DNA of 64,000 bases from a virus, in IMG/VR virus record IMGVR_UViG_3300046532_001629, positions 1 to 64,000 of that record; one strand, written 5' to 3'. This document shows, one piece after another, positions 49,157-58,273 of the stretch. The translations under genes and the position numbers were made by a program. Below the pieces are notes generated by a model, which was given only the letters and a program-made list of their open reading frames with translations, searched no databases and had not been told where the DNA came from. Positions within the stretch are counted from its first letter, which is position 1. Each line of letters opens with the position of its first letter.

Positions 49157-49967
49157 TTTAGTTATTTGTACATATAAAAGATTGGATAAACAGACCACTC
49201 TTGGAAACATTCCAAAAAAGTTTAGAGATAACGTAACTTTAGTTGTTCAACCCCAAGAGGAAGCTGAAGCACGAAAAGTTCATCCAAATATATTTGTTCT
49301 TGATGGTGATAACATTGGTTATGCAAGAACTATCGAACAAACAACAAAAGAGTTTGCAGTTAATCGTAATAATCACTTTTGGTTGTTTGATGATGATTTA
49401 AGGTTTGTATATAATGAAGAAACAGAGTATCAAGTAACAGGCAAGAAACACACGTTTACAGAGCAACATTTTGAACAAATGTTAATAGATATTGAAAAAG
49501 AATTAGATTCTGGCTTGATGCATGGTGCATTAGGAACCACTTGGAATTTCCCTTGGGGAAAACTTCCATACATTGAAAATAGTAGAATGTCGGGAAACAA
49601 AGTATACAATAAAAACCTTGCAAAAATATGGAACGATATTGACTGGGTTGGATGTTGTGGTGCAGAAGATTTCTATGTAAATCTGCAATTGTTAACTACA
49701 GGACATGCAAACAAAGTATGGCATAATTATGTTGTTGACCCCGGCCCGAGTTATCAAGATGGTGGTTGTTCTGAGTATAGAGATGTAGAATTCCATAATA
49801 AATCATGTGAAGACCTACAAAAATTATTCCCTGAGTTTGTTAAACTTAGAACCAAAAAAACATTGTCAGGGCCTTGGAAGAACCTAGACAGACTAGGAGC
49901 ATCTGTGCAATGGAAAAAAGCATATTTGTCTTCTCAAGTGGCAACAATAAAGGATTTCATGTCATAA
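49149..49967 (+). CDS. GT-A-type glycosyltransferase
   Basis: A 272-residue glycosyltransferase: start IDLVICTYKRLDKQTTL, DGDNIGYARTI, and FWLFDDDLRF with the DxD metal site; later AEDFYVN and an HNKSCEDLQKLFPEFVK segment. GAGGAG 5 nt upstream sets the ATG at 49149. It overlaps the epimerase gene. In this cassette it is the candidate enzyme for transferring a sugar to 5-hydroxymethylcytosine. Modification of protein or surface glycan cannot be excluded. AT-rich like the epimerase gene. Confidence 0.8.
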   Translation: MIDLVICTYKRLDKQTTLGNIPKKFRDNVTLVVQPQEEAEARKVHPNIFVLDGDNIGYARTIEQTTKEFAVNRNNHFWLFDDDLRFVYNEETEYQVTGKKHTFTEQHFEQMLIDIEKELDSGLMHGALGTTWNFPWGKLPYIENSRMSGNKVYNKNLAKIWNDIDWVGCCGAEDFYVNLQLLTTGHANKVWHNYVVDPGPSYQDGGCSEYRDVEFHNKSCEDLQKLFPEFVKLRTKKTLSGPWKNLDRLGASVQWKKAYLSSQVATIKDFMS

Positions 49968-50665
49968 TGAAACCGAGATATACAAATATAGTTAATCCTC
50001 TAATGGGTCACACAGGTAACGTGATATACAGGACTGTTATAAATGGGATGCTGATTAAGGTTAAAGAAACCCCAACATCGATTTCATTACATTATGGTGA
50101 AGGTGCAATAACTCAAGCATCAATCCTAAAGAACTACCCCGAAAGATTACAATATGATTATGCAAGACATTTAGTACAAGTGGTAAACCACGTTGAATCA
50201 CCGTCACGAGCATTAGTACTTGGATTAGGTGGTGGAGTCATACCAACATGGTTACATCAAAACACTAAGTGTCAAATTGATGTGGTGGATATCATACCCG
50301 ACTTAAAGGACATTGCAGAAAAGTATTTTAAAATGCCCTCAGACAATCGAATCAAGGTGATCACCGAAGATGCATACCATTTTGTACAAGACACATTGCT
50401 AACAGGGATATATGACATCATAATTGTAGATGTTTGTGATGATACACGGATAGAGAACAAATTCATTTCACCTAAATTCTATGAAGGGTTGAAGAGTATT
50501 CTAACACCTAAAGGTCGTGTTGCAATTAATTATTTTGTAGCACCACAAACATATGACGACTACATGATTGGGCTTAAAGATGCCTTCACAAATGTCGTTG
50601 AACAGTATAAAAATTTGGAGGGTGGTAAAAACCATATCACAATTTGTAATGACAACACTATTTGA
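49967..50665 (+). CDS. speE: Spermidine synthase-like aminopropyltransferase
   Basis: A 232-residue protein with a polyamine synthase fold: ISLHYGEGAITQASI (substrate loop), RALVLGLGGGVIPTW (AdoMet/dcAdoMet site), CQIDVVDIIPDL, YDIIIVDVCDD, then a C-terminal INYFVAP strand. The ATG overlaps the upstream stop (TAATG). It may make polyamines that neutralise packaged DNA, or add a polyamine group in the modification pathway; the second idea is speculative. Confidence 0.82.
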   Translation: MKPRYTNIVNPLMGHTGNVIYRTVINGMLIKVKETPTSISLHYGEGAITQASILKNYPERLQYDYARHLVQVVNHVESPSRALVLGLGGGVIPTWLHQNTKCQIDVVDIIPDLKDIAEKYFKMPSDNRIKVITEDAYHFVQDTLLTGIYDIIIVDVCDDTRIENKFISPKFYEGLKSILTPKGRVAINYFVAPQTYDDYMIGLKDAFTNVVEQYKNLEGGKNHITICNDNTI

Positions 50666-50972
50666 AGATAATGTCTACATGGTTGTAGAGAACCTACACC
50701 AGTCTGACGCAGCGATTGAACTTACTGGTGGTGAATGGGACGGACTCGTATACCAATACGGAAAGGTCGGGTTCGAAAATGGCAAACCCAACATAAATTT
50801 TGAAAGAACTATAAGAAGATTACCACATAATGTCGAAAAGACCGAAGAGGAACTTAAGAAACACCTAAATAATGTTGAACTAAAAACACTCATGGGTGAC
50901 ATTCTAGTAGAAGTCATGCAAGCACAAATAAGGAAAGATAATGAACAAAGAAGTACTAAAGGAACAGATTAA
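50649..50972 (+). CDS. Conserved hypothetical protein
   Basis: A 107-residue protein overlapping speE by 17 nt. It starts TTLFEDNVYMVVENLHQ and has GGEWDGLVYQYGKVGFE then NFERTIRRLPHN, a pattern I associate with uncharacterised small proteins of marine T4-like phages. The C-terminal part is helical. A second ATG at 50679 is an alternative start. It overlaps the lysozyme gene by 32 nt. Confidence 0.55.
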   Translation: MTTLFEDNVYMVVENLHQSDAAIELTGGEWDGLVYQYGKVGFENGKPNINFERTIRRLPHNVEKTEEELKKHLNNVELKTLMGDILVEVMQAQIRKDNEQRSTKGTD

Positions 50973-51393
50973 GAGACACGAAGGTGAAGTCCTCGAAGTG
51001 TATGCAGATTCACTAGGATATTTAACACTAGGTGTTGGGCATCTTATTAAAGAAGGTGACGATGAACATGGTCAAGACGCTGGAACTCCAGTCAGTCAAG
51101 ACATTGTAGATTCGTATTACGATACAGACTTTGACAAACACGTTAATGAAGCAATTCATGTGTTTGGAGATGAGGATGCATTCTACCTTTTACCCGAAGA
51201 TATTCAACACGTGTTAGTAAACATGACATTCAATCTTGGTGCAACTCGTTTGGGCTACTTTAAAGGAATGTTGAAAGCATGTAGAGTCCATGACTGGAAA
51301 GAAATGGCAGTAGAGATGGAAGATTCCAAATGGTATGGACAGGTCGGAAGACGTTCGAAAGAACTCCAAGACATGGTTCTTGCCTGTGGATAA
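50941..51393 (+). CDS. e: T4-type lysozyme (GH24 endolysin)
   Basis: A 150-residue muramidase. The catalytic Glu14, Asp23 and Thr29 in KRHEGEVLEVYADSLGYLTLG have exactly the spacing of T4 lysozyme (E11, D20, T26). GVGHL and the C-terminal NMTFNLGATRLGYF and RRSKELQDM segments complete the family. It degrades peptidoglycan at lysis. AGGAAAG precedes the ATG. No signal peptide is seen, so a holin is required. Confidence 0.94.
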   Translation: MNKEVLKEQIKRHEGEVLEVYADSLGYLTLGVGHLIKEGDDEHGQDAGTPVSQDIVDSYYDTDFDKHVNEAIHVFGDEDAFYLLPEDIQHVLVNMTFNLGATRLGYFKGMLKACRVHDWKEMAVEMEDSKWYGQVGRRSKELQDMVLACG

Positions 51394-51655
51394 CATTTTT
51401 GCACTAAGACTTCTTGGTGGAGAAACTATTTTAGGTAGGGTAACCACATCACGATTTAGTAGTAAAACAGTCATCGCAGAACCACAACTTTGTATTGTGG
51501 AAGTCACTGATGGTAAAATGGAAATCAGTCTTGCACCGTGGAATCCATGGGCAAGAGAGTACAGATTCGAAATCAACAATAGAAACATCGTTACAATGTT
51601 TAAGGTTCGACCCAATTTAGAACAGAATTACAAAGTAGCGACAGGAAACAAATAG
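51386..51655 (+). CDS. Sm-like small conserved protein
   Basis: An 89-residue protein; the start is taken as GTG 51386, with TTG 51380 as an alternative. IFALRLLGGETILGRVTT resembles the Sm1 strand pair, and a beta-rich body follows (EPQLCIVEVTDGKMEISLAPWNPWA). It is reminiscent of the longer Sm-like protein at 21810. Possible RNA-binding role. It overlaps the lysozyme end by 8 nt. Confidence 0.55.
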   Translation: MDNIFALRLLGGETILGRVTTSRFSSKTVIAEPQLCIVEVTDGKMEISLAPWNPWAREYRFEINNRNIVTMFKVRPNLEQNYKVATGNK

Positions 51656-51665
51656 GAAATATATT

Positions 51666-51899
51666 ATGGACAAAACACGATTACTCAAAGCACTACAATC
51701 CCAGTACCAAGGACAAATGGACATTGCACTTGCAAACATTGAAGTGTACATTCACAACCCAGCTGGTATCGGAGAACACCCCGATCTTGCAGCTGCCCTC
51801 GACACTCAAATTGAAGCCCTCACATCAGCCAGTGAAAAACATGATACGGTTTCCGACTTAATAAAAGATCAAATTCAAACAAAAACACTTGTAGGATAG
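51666..51899 (+). CDS. Conserved small helical protein
   Basis: A 77-residue acidic helical protein (LLKALQSQYQGQMDIALANIEVYIHNPAGIGEHPDL). The VYxxNPxGIGEHPDL segment is familiar from small proteins preceding DNA polymerase in marine T4-like phages. An AGGAAA site lies upstream. The gp43 promoter -35 overlaps its end. Function unknown. Confidence 0.6.
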   Translation: MDKTRLLKALQSQYQGQMDIALANIEVYIHNPAGIGEHPDLAAALDTQIEALTSASEKHDTVSDLIKDQIQTKTLVG

Positions 51900-51917
51900 A
51901 CCACTTTCTGTTATAAT
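51889..51917 (+). promoter_or_regulatory. Early promoter of gp43, leaderless arrangement
   Basis: TTGTAG (51889-51894), 17-nt spacer, TATAAT (51912-51917), 6 nt (accagt), then the gp43 ATG. Confidence 0.65.
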
Positions 51918-51923
51918 ACCAGT

Positions 51924-54437
51924 ATGGATTTCTATACTAATGTATGTCGCACAAGAGACAAAATTCTTGTAAAGGGTTATCAGAACGGTAAGCAGGTCAA
52001 ACAGACTGTTGCTTACCGTCCTAATCACTACGTCCCATCCACCAAGGGTGAGACTGCATTCCGTTCACTTGACGGCAGACCTCTTGAGGCAGTAAACCTC
52101 AGTTCGATGGGTGGTGCAAGAAAGTTTCGTGAATCGTATCAAGGTACTGTTGGATTTGAAATCCACGGCTACGACAGATACATTTACACCTACATTGCTG
52201 ACCAGTTCCGTGGTGATATCAAGTGGGACTTTAAGACAGTTAAAATTGCAACACTCGACATTGAGTGTGAATCAGAGAATGGGTTTCCCGAACCAACTCT
52301 TGCAATGGAGAAGGTCAATGCAATCACAATCAAACCATTTCGTTTCATGGCACATACCTTTGGTATCGGCCCTTGGGATGAGAAACCAGCCAATGTAACT
52401 TATCATGAATGTGTTGACGAAGCACAACTGTTAACTGAATTTATCAAGTACTGGAGAAAGCAGTCCTTCGATATTATTACTGGTTGGAATGTAGATTCAT
52501 TTGATATTACATATCTGTGTAATCGTGTCGATAGGTTATTCGGTGAAGGAGAACACAAGAAGTTCTCTCCATGGAATCAAGTAGATGTCAGAGAATACAA
52601 AACCAACTTTGGTAACACTCAACAGAAGTTTACACTGTACGGTGTTAATGTTGTTGACTACATGGACTTGTATAAGAAGAGAACTTTCGTCAACCAAGAA
52701 TCCTATGCACTGAATCACATTGCCCACATGGAGTTGGGTAAGAAGAAATTGGATTACTCAGAACACGGTTCATTACACGGATTGTATAAAAACGACTATT
52801 CAAAGTTCCTTGCATATAATGTACAGGATGTTGTTCTTGTTGAAGACCTAGAAGATAAACTTGGTCTACTAGAATTGACCATGACCATGTCTTACAATGC
52901 TAAGTGTAACTACAATGATACATTTGGAATGGTAAAATACTGGGAAACTATTATCTACAACTTCCTCAAAGAACAGGGAATTCAAACCCCACCACAGTCT
53001 CTAGGACAACGCAAGACACATCAAATCGTTGGTGCATATGTAAAGGAACCACTGGTTGGTAAACACGATTGGGTTATGTCGTTTGACTTGAACTCACTCT
53101 ATCCCCATTTGATTATGCAGTATAACATATCACCCGAGACCATGATGAAGAATGGTCTTATGGATGTTGATGTCCAAAAGATTCTAGATGGTAAGGCAGA
53201 CTTATCCAGTCTAAAGAAACTAAATTTAACAGTTGCACCCAATGGTGTAAAATTCAAAAGAGACAAACAGGGTTTCCTACCCGAGCTCATGGAGAAGTTC
53301 TACCAAGAACGTAAAGAGTGGAAAGGTAAGATGATTTCTTATCAAAAGGAACAGGAAGTTTGTACTGATTCAAAACGAAAGAATGAACTTGATGGTCTAA
53401 TCAAACGAGCATACAACAATCAACAGGTCAGAAAGATTGCACTTAACTCTGCTTATGGTGCATTAGCAAATCAATACTTTGCATTCTTCGACCCAAACCT
53501 TGCAGAAGCAATTACCATGTCGGGTCAGTTAGTCATTAAGACTGCAGAGATCACTATCAACGATTGGATGAACAAGGTACTGAAGACTACAGACCAAGAT
53601 TATGTTATCGCAATGGACACGGACTCAGTATACATCACTTTTGATAAACTAGTGCAACAAGTGTTTCCTGCTGATACACCTAAGAATAAGATCGTAGACT
53701 TCCTTGACACCGTTGCCAACGAGAAGATTGAAGGTGTTCTTGCAAAGGGGTATGATGAACTTGCAGATTACACTAACGCATTCCAACAGAAGATGGAAAT
53801 GGGTAGAGAGGCTATTGCAGATCGTGGAATATGGACTGCAAAGAAAAGATACATCCTTAATGTTTATGACATGGAAGGAGTTAGACTTCACGAACCTAAA
53901 CTGAAGATGATGGGTATTGAGACAGCAAAGTCCAGTACACCCCAGTGGATTCGTAAAAAGTTGACCGATGCACTTAAGTTGGTCATGAATGGAACAGAAC
54001 AAGATGTATGGGATTTCGTAGAGAATGCTCGTAGAGACTTTAGAGACCTTCCAGTTGAAAAGGTTGCATCACCTAGAGGTTGCAACAACCTACAACAGTA
54101 CTCAGACAGGTCAATGATCTATAGTAAGGGTACACCTATCCATGTACGAGGTGCATTACTATACAACCACTACCTCGAAAAGAAGAACATTGACAAGAGA
54201 TATAACCTTATTCGGAGTGGAGATAAGATTCTGTTTGTGTATCTTAAGCTCCCAAACAAATTTAACGAGAATGTAATATCCTTCTCTAATGTTCTACCTA
54301 AAGAATTTGAACTACAGGACTACATCAATTACGATATGCAATTCGATAAGGCATTTATTGAACCACTTAAAGCAATAATTGAATTGATCGGTTGGAATGT
54401 TGAACCAGTTGCATCATTGGACAGTTTCTTCGGGTAA
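51924..54437 (+). CDS. 43: Family B DNA polymerase gp43-like
   Basis: An 837-residue replicative polymerase (T4 gp43: 898). The 3'-5' exonuclease has Exo I LDIECE (Asp112, Glu114), Exo II WNVDSFDITYL and Exo III YNVQDVVLV. The polymerase has motif A DLNSLYPHLIMQ, motif B KIALNSAYGALANQ and motif C AMDTDSVYI. The C-terminal FDKAFIEPLKAIIELIGW and SLDSFFG resemble the clamp-binding tail. Its mRNA is predicted to be leaderless, which bears on how RegA could repress it. Confidence 0.97.
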   Translation: MDFYTNVCRTRDKILVKGYQNGKQVKQTVAYRPNHYVPSTKGETAFRSLDGRPLEAVNLSSMGGARKFRESYQGTVGFEIHGYDRYIYTYIADQFRGDIKWDFKTVKIATLDIECESENGFPEPTLAMEKVNAITIKPFRFMAHTFGIGPWDEKPANVTYHECVDEAQLLTEFIKYWRKQSFDIITGWNVDSFDITYLCNRVDRLFGEGEHKKFSPWNQVDVREYKTNFGNTQQKFTLYGVNVVDYMDLYKKRTFVNQESYALNHIAHMELGKKKLDYSEHGSLHGLYKNDYSKFLAYNVQDVVLVEDLEDKLGLLELTMTMSYNAKCNYNDTFGMVKYWETIIYNFLKEQGIQTPPQSLGQRKTHQIVGAYVKEPLVGKHDWVMSFDLNSLYPHLIMQYNISPETMMKNGLMDVDVQKILDGKADLSSLKKLNLTVAPNGVKFKRDKQGFLPELMEKFYQERKEWKGKMISYQKEQEVCTDSKRKNELDGLIKRAYNNQQVRKIALNSAYGALANQYFAFFDPNLAEAITMSGQLVIKTAEITINDWMNKVLKTTDQDYVIAMDTDSVYITFDKLVQQVFPADTPKNKIVDFLDTVANEKIEGVLAKGYDELADYTNAFQQKMEMGREAIADRGIWTAKKRYILNVYDMEGVRLHEPKLKMMGIETAKSSTPQWIRKKLTDALKLVMNGTEQDVWDFVENARRDFRDLPVEKVASPRGCNNLQQYSDRSMIYSKGTPIHVRGALLYNHYLEKKNIDKRYNLIRSGDKILFVYLKLPNKFNENVISFSNVLPKEFELQDYINYDMQFDKAFIEPLKAIIELIGWNVEPVASLDSFFG

Positions 54438-54445
54438 AAAAAATG

Positions 54446-54452
54446 ATAAATA
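54446..54452 (+). promoter_or_regulatory. Late promoter ATAAATA, leaderless arrangement
   Basis: ATAAATA, 5 nt (tgagt), ATG at 54458. Two earlier in-frame ATGs (54443, 54452) overlap the box. Confidence 0.6.
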
Positions 54453-54457
54453 TGAGT

Positions 54458-54931
54458 ATGGAAAATTTATATGAATTTAACGTGACAGTCACAAAAGTGG
54501 TTGACGGAGATACGATTGATGTGGACATCGATTTGGGCTTCTCGGTTGTTCTGAAAAAACAACGAGTTAGGCTAATGGGTATTGATACCCCCGAATCTAG
54601 AACACGTGACTTAGTAGAAAAGGTATTCGGTAAAGCTTCAAAATACCATCTAACAGACATATTATCGAGAGGTGCAGTGACACTGATCTCACACGATAAA
54701 GGTAAATTCGGAAGAATCCTAGGTGAGTTGTTTGTGAACGAGACCGTTGCAGACGAACCTCAATCATTAGAACCAAGAATTAGTGTTAACCAACAGATGA
54801 TTAATGATCATCATGCCGTAGAATATACTGGTGAAAGCAAAGACACCACCTTAGAACGACATTTGGAGCATAGACATCTGCTTTTGGAGAACGGAACCGT
54901 TACCCAAGAACAGATTGATAAGGTGTCCTGA
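54458..54931 (+). CDS. Thermonuclease-like (staphylococcal nuclease fold) protein
   Basis: A 157-residue SNase-family protein: VVDGDTIDVDIDLGF, RVRLMGIDTPESR (metal Asp, Arg and Glu of the active site) and KFGRILGELFVN (second catalytic Arg). The C-terminal ~55 residues are an acidic/His-rich helix (HLEHRHLLL). It hydrolyses DNA or RNA. The start at 54458 is chosen because the late box lies 5 nt upstream. Lacking a signal peptide, it would act in the cytoplasm, for example in host nucleic-acid turnover. Confidence 0.85.
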   Translation: MENLYEFNVTVTKVVDGDTIDVDIDLGFSVVLKKQRVRLMGIDTPESRTRDLVEKVFGKASKYHLTDILSRGAVTLISHDKGKFGRILGELFVNETVADEPQSLEPRISVNQQMINDHHAVEYTGESKDTTLERHLEHRHLLLENGTVTQEQIDKVS

Positions 54932-55137
54932 TGACACTATTATTGATTGATATATTCTATATTATCGTAATAGCACTGATCTTTACTGCAATTCTTACCA
55001 TGGAGATTCAGATCAAAGAAATTAAAACGATGATGAAAGAACACGTCAAATTCGATGATAAGATGGCCAAAGAAGTAAAAGAACGTCTCGCCAGATGCCA
55101 TGACGAAAAATACCCCAAAAACCCCCTTGTAAAATAA
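54931..55137 (+). CDS. Small membrane protein with charged tail
   Basis: A 68-residue protein overlapping the nuclease stop (TGATG). One N-terminal helix (LLLIDIFYIIVIALIFTAIL) precedes a charged helical tail (IKEIKTMMKEHVKFDDKMAKEVKERLARC). The architecture is shared with those at 4204 and 37581. Its end runs into the uvsX promoter. Function unknown. Confidence 0.6.
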   Translation: MTLLLIDIFYIIVIALIFTAILTMEIQIKEIKTMMKEHVKFDDKMAKEVKERLARCHDEKYPKNPLVK

Positions 55138-55155
55138 CCACATCTCTGTTATACT
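55127..55155 (+). promoter_or_regulatory. Early promoter of uvsX
   Basis: TTGTAA (55127-55132), 17-nt spacer ending CTGT, TATACT (55150-55155). A GAGAGG site lies before the uvsX ATG. Confidence 0.7.
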
Positions 55156-55185
55156 AAGGTATACATTTGAGAGGTGTTTATAATT

Positions 55186-56241
55186 ATGAGTTTTTTAAAA
55201 GATTTAGTAAAGGCAAGCGGTAACGAATACGCAAGTATTGTTAACGATGGAATTGCTGCTGGAGATGTTGACAGTTTCATTGATACTGGTTCACACATTT
55301 TCAACGCACTATTAAGTGGTTCACTATACGGTGGACTTCCTTCAAACAAGATTACAGCAATTGCAGGTGAGTCTGCAACAGGTAAGACCTTCTTTGCACT
55401 AGGGATGGTAAAACAGTTTCTAGAAGACAATAAGGATGCAGCGGTAATCTATTTCGAATCTGAATCAGCAATATCAAGAGATATGATTGAGGACAGAGGC
55501 ATTGATTCTAAAAGAGTTGTTATCGTCCCAGTCGTCACAGTGCAAGAGTTCAGAAATCAAGCAATCAGTATACTGGATAAGTATGCAGAAACCCCCAAAG
55601 ACAAACGTCCACCTATGATGTTCTGTTTAGATTCACTTGGTATGTTATCAACAACCAAAGAAATCGAAGACACTGCAGAAGGTAAAGAGACTAAGGATAT
55701 GACTAGGGCTCAGATCACCAAAGGTGCATTCAGAGTTCTTACTCTTAAACTTGGACGAGTCGGTGTTCCTATGATTGTTACAAATCACACATATGATGTG
55801 ATTGGTTCTATGTTCCCTCAAAAAGAGATGGGTGGTGGTAGTGGATTAAAATATGCAGCCTCATCAATCATCTATCTTTCCAAAAGGAAGGAGAAAGAAG
55901 GAACTGAAATCGTTGGTAATATTATTCACTGTAAGAACGCAAAGTCAAGATTGACTGTTGAGAACAGAGTGGTTGATGTAAGGTTATCATACGAGACAGG
56001 GTTGGACAGATATTATGGTCTACTAGACATGGCAGTTGCCTTTGGAATATTTGAGAAATCAAGTACAAGAATTAAACTTCCAAATGGTAAGACAGAGTTC
56101 GGTAAGACGATCAACAACAACCCCGAAAAATTCTTCACACCCGATGTGATGGAAAAATTAGAATTGGTAGCACAGGAATACTTTAAATATGGAACAAAAG
56201 AGAATAGAACAAACAATTCTGAAGAATCTGATTCAGAGTGA
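55186..56241 (+). CDS. uvsX: Recombinase UvsX-like (RecA/Rad51 family)
   Basis: A 351-residue strand-exchange ATPase (T4 UvsX: 391). Walker A is [11 protein letters not shown], Walker [10 protein letters not shown], and the L2-region [22 protein letters not shown] is characteristic of UvsX. The ATG at 55186 is used rather than a GTG at 55174 that overlaps the ribosome-binding site. It works with UvsY, UvsW and gp46/gp47 in recombination-dependent replication. It overlaps gp41 by 53 nt. Confidence 0.94.
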   Translation: MSFLKDLVKASGNEYASIVNDGIAAGDVDSFIDTGSHIFNALLSGSLYGGLPSNKITAIAGESATGKTFFALGMVKQFLEDNKDAAVIYFESESAISRDMIEDRGIDSKRVVIVPVVTVQEFRNQAISILDKYAETPKDKRPPMMFCLDSLGMLSTTKEIEDTAEGKETKDMTRAQITKGAFRVLTLKLGRVGVPMIVTNHTYDVIGSMFPQKEMGGGSGLKYAASSIIYLSKRKEKEGTEIVGNIIHCKNAKSRLTVENRVVDVRLSYETGLDRYYGLLDMAVAFGIFEKSSTRIKLPNGKTEFGKTINNNPEKFFTPDVMEKLELVAQEYFKYGTKENRTNNSEESDSE

Positions 56242-57577
56242 AGAGTTTGCACGGAAGGTGCTTCCATTCATTAAGGACGAGTATTTCACAGAACAGGACG
56301 AAAAGACCGTATTCAATGGAGTATTCGATTACTTCCAAAAATACACTAAGACACCTACAGTAGAAGCACTTCTCATAAACTTGGATAACAACACATCTCT
56401 TAACGAGACAGTTGTTAATAACGCCAAGTCTATTGTAAGTGGTATTAAAGGTGGTGACGACACTCCACAAGAGTGGTTACTCGATGAGACTGAACAGTGG
56501 TGCAAAGATAGAGCAATCTACATTGCAGTAATGGACAGTATTGAAGTCATTGACAAGAAGTCACAACGTTCAACTGGTGAGATACCCGAACTCCTTAAGG
56601 ATGCACTTTCCGTGTCCTTTGACACTAATATTGGTCACGATCAAATAGAAGATGCCGACACCCGATTTGAATTCTACCATACGGAAGAAGAGAAGTTACC
56701 GTTCGATTTAGAATATTTTAACAAGATTACCAAAGGTGGATTACCTAACAAGACATTGAATATTTGTCTTGCAGGAACAGGTGTTGGTAAATCCCTATTC
56801 ATGTGTCACATGGCATCAGCTCACTTGATGATGAATAAGAATGTATTATACATTACTATGGAGATGTCAGAAGAAAGGATTGCAGAGAGAATCGATGCGA
56901 ATACCCTCAATGTCCCTATGAAAGACCTACCCGATCTATCTAAGAAGATGTTCAATAAGAAGATTGATAAGATTGCATCTAAGACCAAAGGTAAGTTGAT
57001 TATCAAAGAATACCCAACTGCATCAGCACACGTAGGACACTTCAGACATTTACTCCAAGAGTTAGATGTCAAGAAAGATTTCAAACCCGATATGATTTAC
57101 ATTGACTATCTAAACATATGTGCGTCTTCAAGGGTAAAGCCTGGTGCTGGTGCAAACAGTTATACACTAGTTAAGAGTATTGCAGAAGAACTTAGAGGAC
57201 TTGCAGTAGAGTTTAATGTACCAATCATGAGTGCAACACAAACGACTCGTAGTGGTTACGGTTCTACAGATGTGGAACTAACAGATACCTCAGAGTCATT
57301 TGGATTACCAGCAACAGCAGACTTTATGTTTGCACTAATCTCCTCAGAAGAATTAGAAGAGTTAGATCAGATGGTAGTTAAACAGTTAAAGAATAGATAC
57401 AATGACCCAACCGTATTCAAAAGGTTTGTCATTGGAGTTGATAGAAGTCGTATGAAGTTGTACGATTGTGAACAAGAAGCACAGACAGAAATTGTCGATG
57501 CAAACCAAACATATGACGATAGTGTCCCAGTTGCAGACCGTGGTAGATCAGATAAATTTAAAGACTTTAATATTTGA
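56189..57577 (+). CDS. 41: Replicative helicase gp41-like (DnaB family)
   Basis: A 462-residue DnaB-type helicase (T4 gp41: 475). An N-terminal helical domain ([24 protein letters not shown]) precedes the RecA core: Walker [14 protein letters not shown], then [18 protein letters not shown] and Walker [10 protein letters not shown]. The C-terminal [22 protein letters not shown] contains the arginine finger. It unwinds the fork with gp61 primase, which is not seen in this window. It overlaps uvsX. Confidence 0.95.
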   Translation: MEQKRIEQTILKNLIQSEEFARKVLPFIKDEYFTEQDEKTVFNGVFDYFQKYTKTPTVEALLINLDNNTSLNETVVNNAKSIVSGIKGGDDTPQEWLLDETEQWCKDRAIYIAVMDSIEVIDKKSQRSTGEIPELLKDALSVSFDTNIGHDQIEDADTRFEFYHTEEEKLPFDLEYFNKITKGGLPNKTLNICLAGTGVGKSLFMCHMASAHLMMNKNVLYITMEMSEERIAERIDANTLNVPMKDLPDLSKKMFNKKIDKIASKTKGKLIIKEYPTASAHVGHFRHLLQELDVKKDFKPDMIYIDYLNICASSRVKPGAGANSYTLVKSIAEELRGLAVEFNVPIMSATQTTRSGYGSTDVELTDTSESFGLPATADFMFALISSEELEELDQMVVKQLKNRYNDPTVFKRFVIGVDRSRMKLYDCEQEAQTEIVDANQTYDDSVPVADRGRSDKFKDFNI

Positions 57578-57578
57578 C

Positions 57579-57585
57579 CTAAATA
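57579..57585 (+). promoter_or_regulatory. Late promoter CTAAATA
   Basis: CTAAATACTAGTATA context, 10 nt before the ATG at 57596. It overlaps the region just after the gp41 stop. Confidence 0.6.
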
Positions 57586-57595
57586 CTAGTATATT

Positions 57596-57772
57596 ATGAA
57601 AAAGAATTTACAATCTAATGAGGTTATTGAATCTATATCAAAGAAAATTGACCTCAAACAGCAGTTAAGGGATGCCAAGAAGTCCCATGATGACGTGCAG
57701 ATTGAGAAATTAAGTCAGAAAATTAGTAAAATAGAGGATAAATTACACTCTCGACCACTATCAAAAACCTAA
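57596..57772 (+). CDS. Small coiled-coil protein
   Basis: A 58-residue, Lys/Glu/Gln-rich helical protein (VIESISKKIDLKQQLRDAKKSHDDVQIEKLSQ) with clear heptads, ending in SRPLSKT. Its stop overlaps the next late box. It is short, late-expressed and lacks membrane segments; it could be a structural or scaffolding peptide. No family recognised. Confidence 0.5.
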   Translation: MKKNLQSNEVIESISKKIDLKQQLRDAKKSHDDVQIEKLSQKISKIEDKLHSRPLSKT

Positions 57773-57775
57773 ATA
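57769..57775 (+). promoter_or_regulatory. Late promoter CTAAATA
   Basis: CTAAATAAAGGTATA context; a TAGGAAA site follows before the ATG at 57808. Confidence 0.6.
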
Positions 57776-57807
57776 AAGGTATACAACCTCAAATATAGGA
57801 AAACATC

Positions 57808-58209
57808 ATGCCCTCAGGAACAGGAACAATCACAGCAGAAGAAATTGCAATTCGTACAGAACTAAGAGATTCAATAGCAAAGTCTATTGCTTGGGTATCG
57901 GGAACAACTGGTACGTACTCTATTCACGATTTCAGTAATACTGCAACTTTTGACATGGCAAATGACACTCCACCTGCTAAGTCTGATTGGACTGGGGATG
58001 GTTACATGGGTCACTGGGCAGAATGGGCAACAAACAATCCTTCAGTAACTTCAGGTGATCTATATTGGACTTACAAAACCGAACTAGAAGGAGCTAATGG
58101 TATAACACTAGATGGTGCTGGCCGTCATGCAGCTGAGTTAGTATTAATGAACGCTGCACTAACCGAAGCAAACACAAGTTTAGCAGAAGGTATTGCTAAC
58201 GCAGCTTAA
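57808..58209 (+). CDS. Late hypothetical protein, possible virion component
   Basis: A 133-residue protein beginning PSGTGTITAEEIAIRTELRDSIAKSI. It has a Gly/Thr/Trp-rich middle (SDWTGDGYMGHWAEWATNNPSVTSGDLYW) and a C-terminal Ala-rich helix. It has a dedicated late promoter and no signal peptide. Composition and regulation suggest a minor structural protein, but no homologue is recognised. Confidence 0.55.
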   Translation: MPSGTGTITAEEIAIRTELRDSIAKSIAWVSGTTGTYSIHDFSNTATFDMANDTPPAKSDWTGDGYMGHWAEWATNNPSVTSGDLYWTYKTELEGANGITLDGAGRHAAELVLMNAALTEANTSLAEGIANAA

Positions 58210-58227
58210 TATCACCTTTCTATTTGT

Positions 58228-58235
58228 TATAAATA
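58228..58235 (+). promoter_or_regulatory. Late promoter TATAAATA
   Basis: A perfect late octamer 38 nt before the ATG at 58274, in the gap after the preceding gene. Confidence 0.75.
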
Positions 58236-58273
58236 GTAGACAGGAACACATTTAACGTGTATAATAGTCTATT

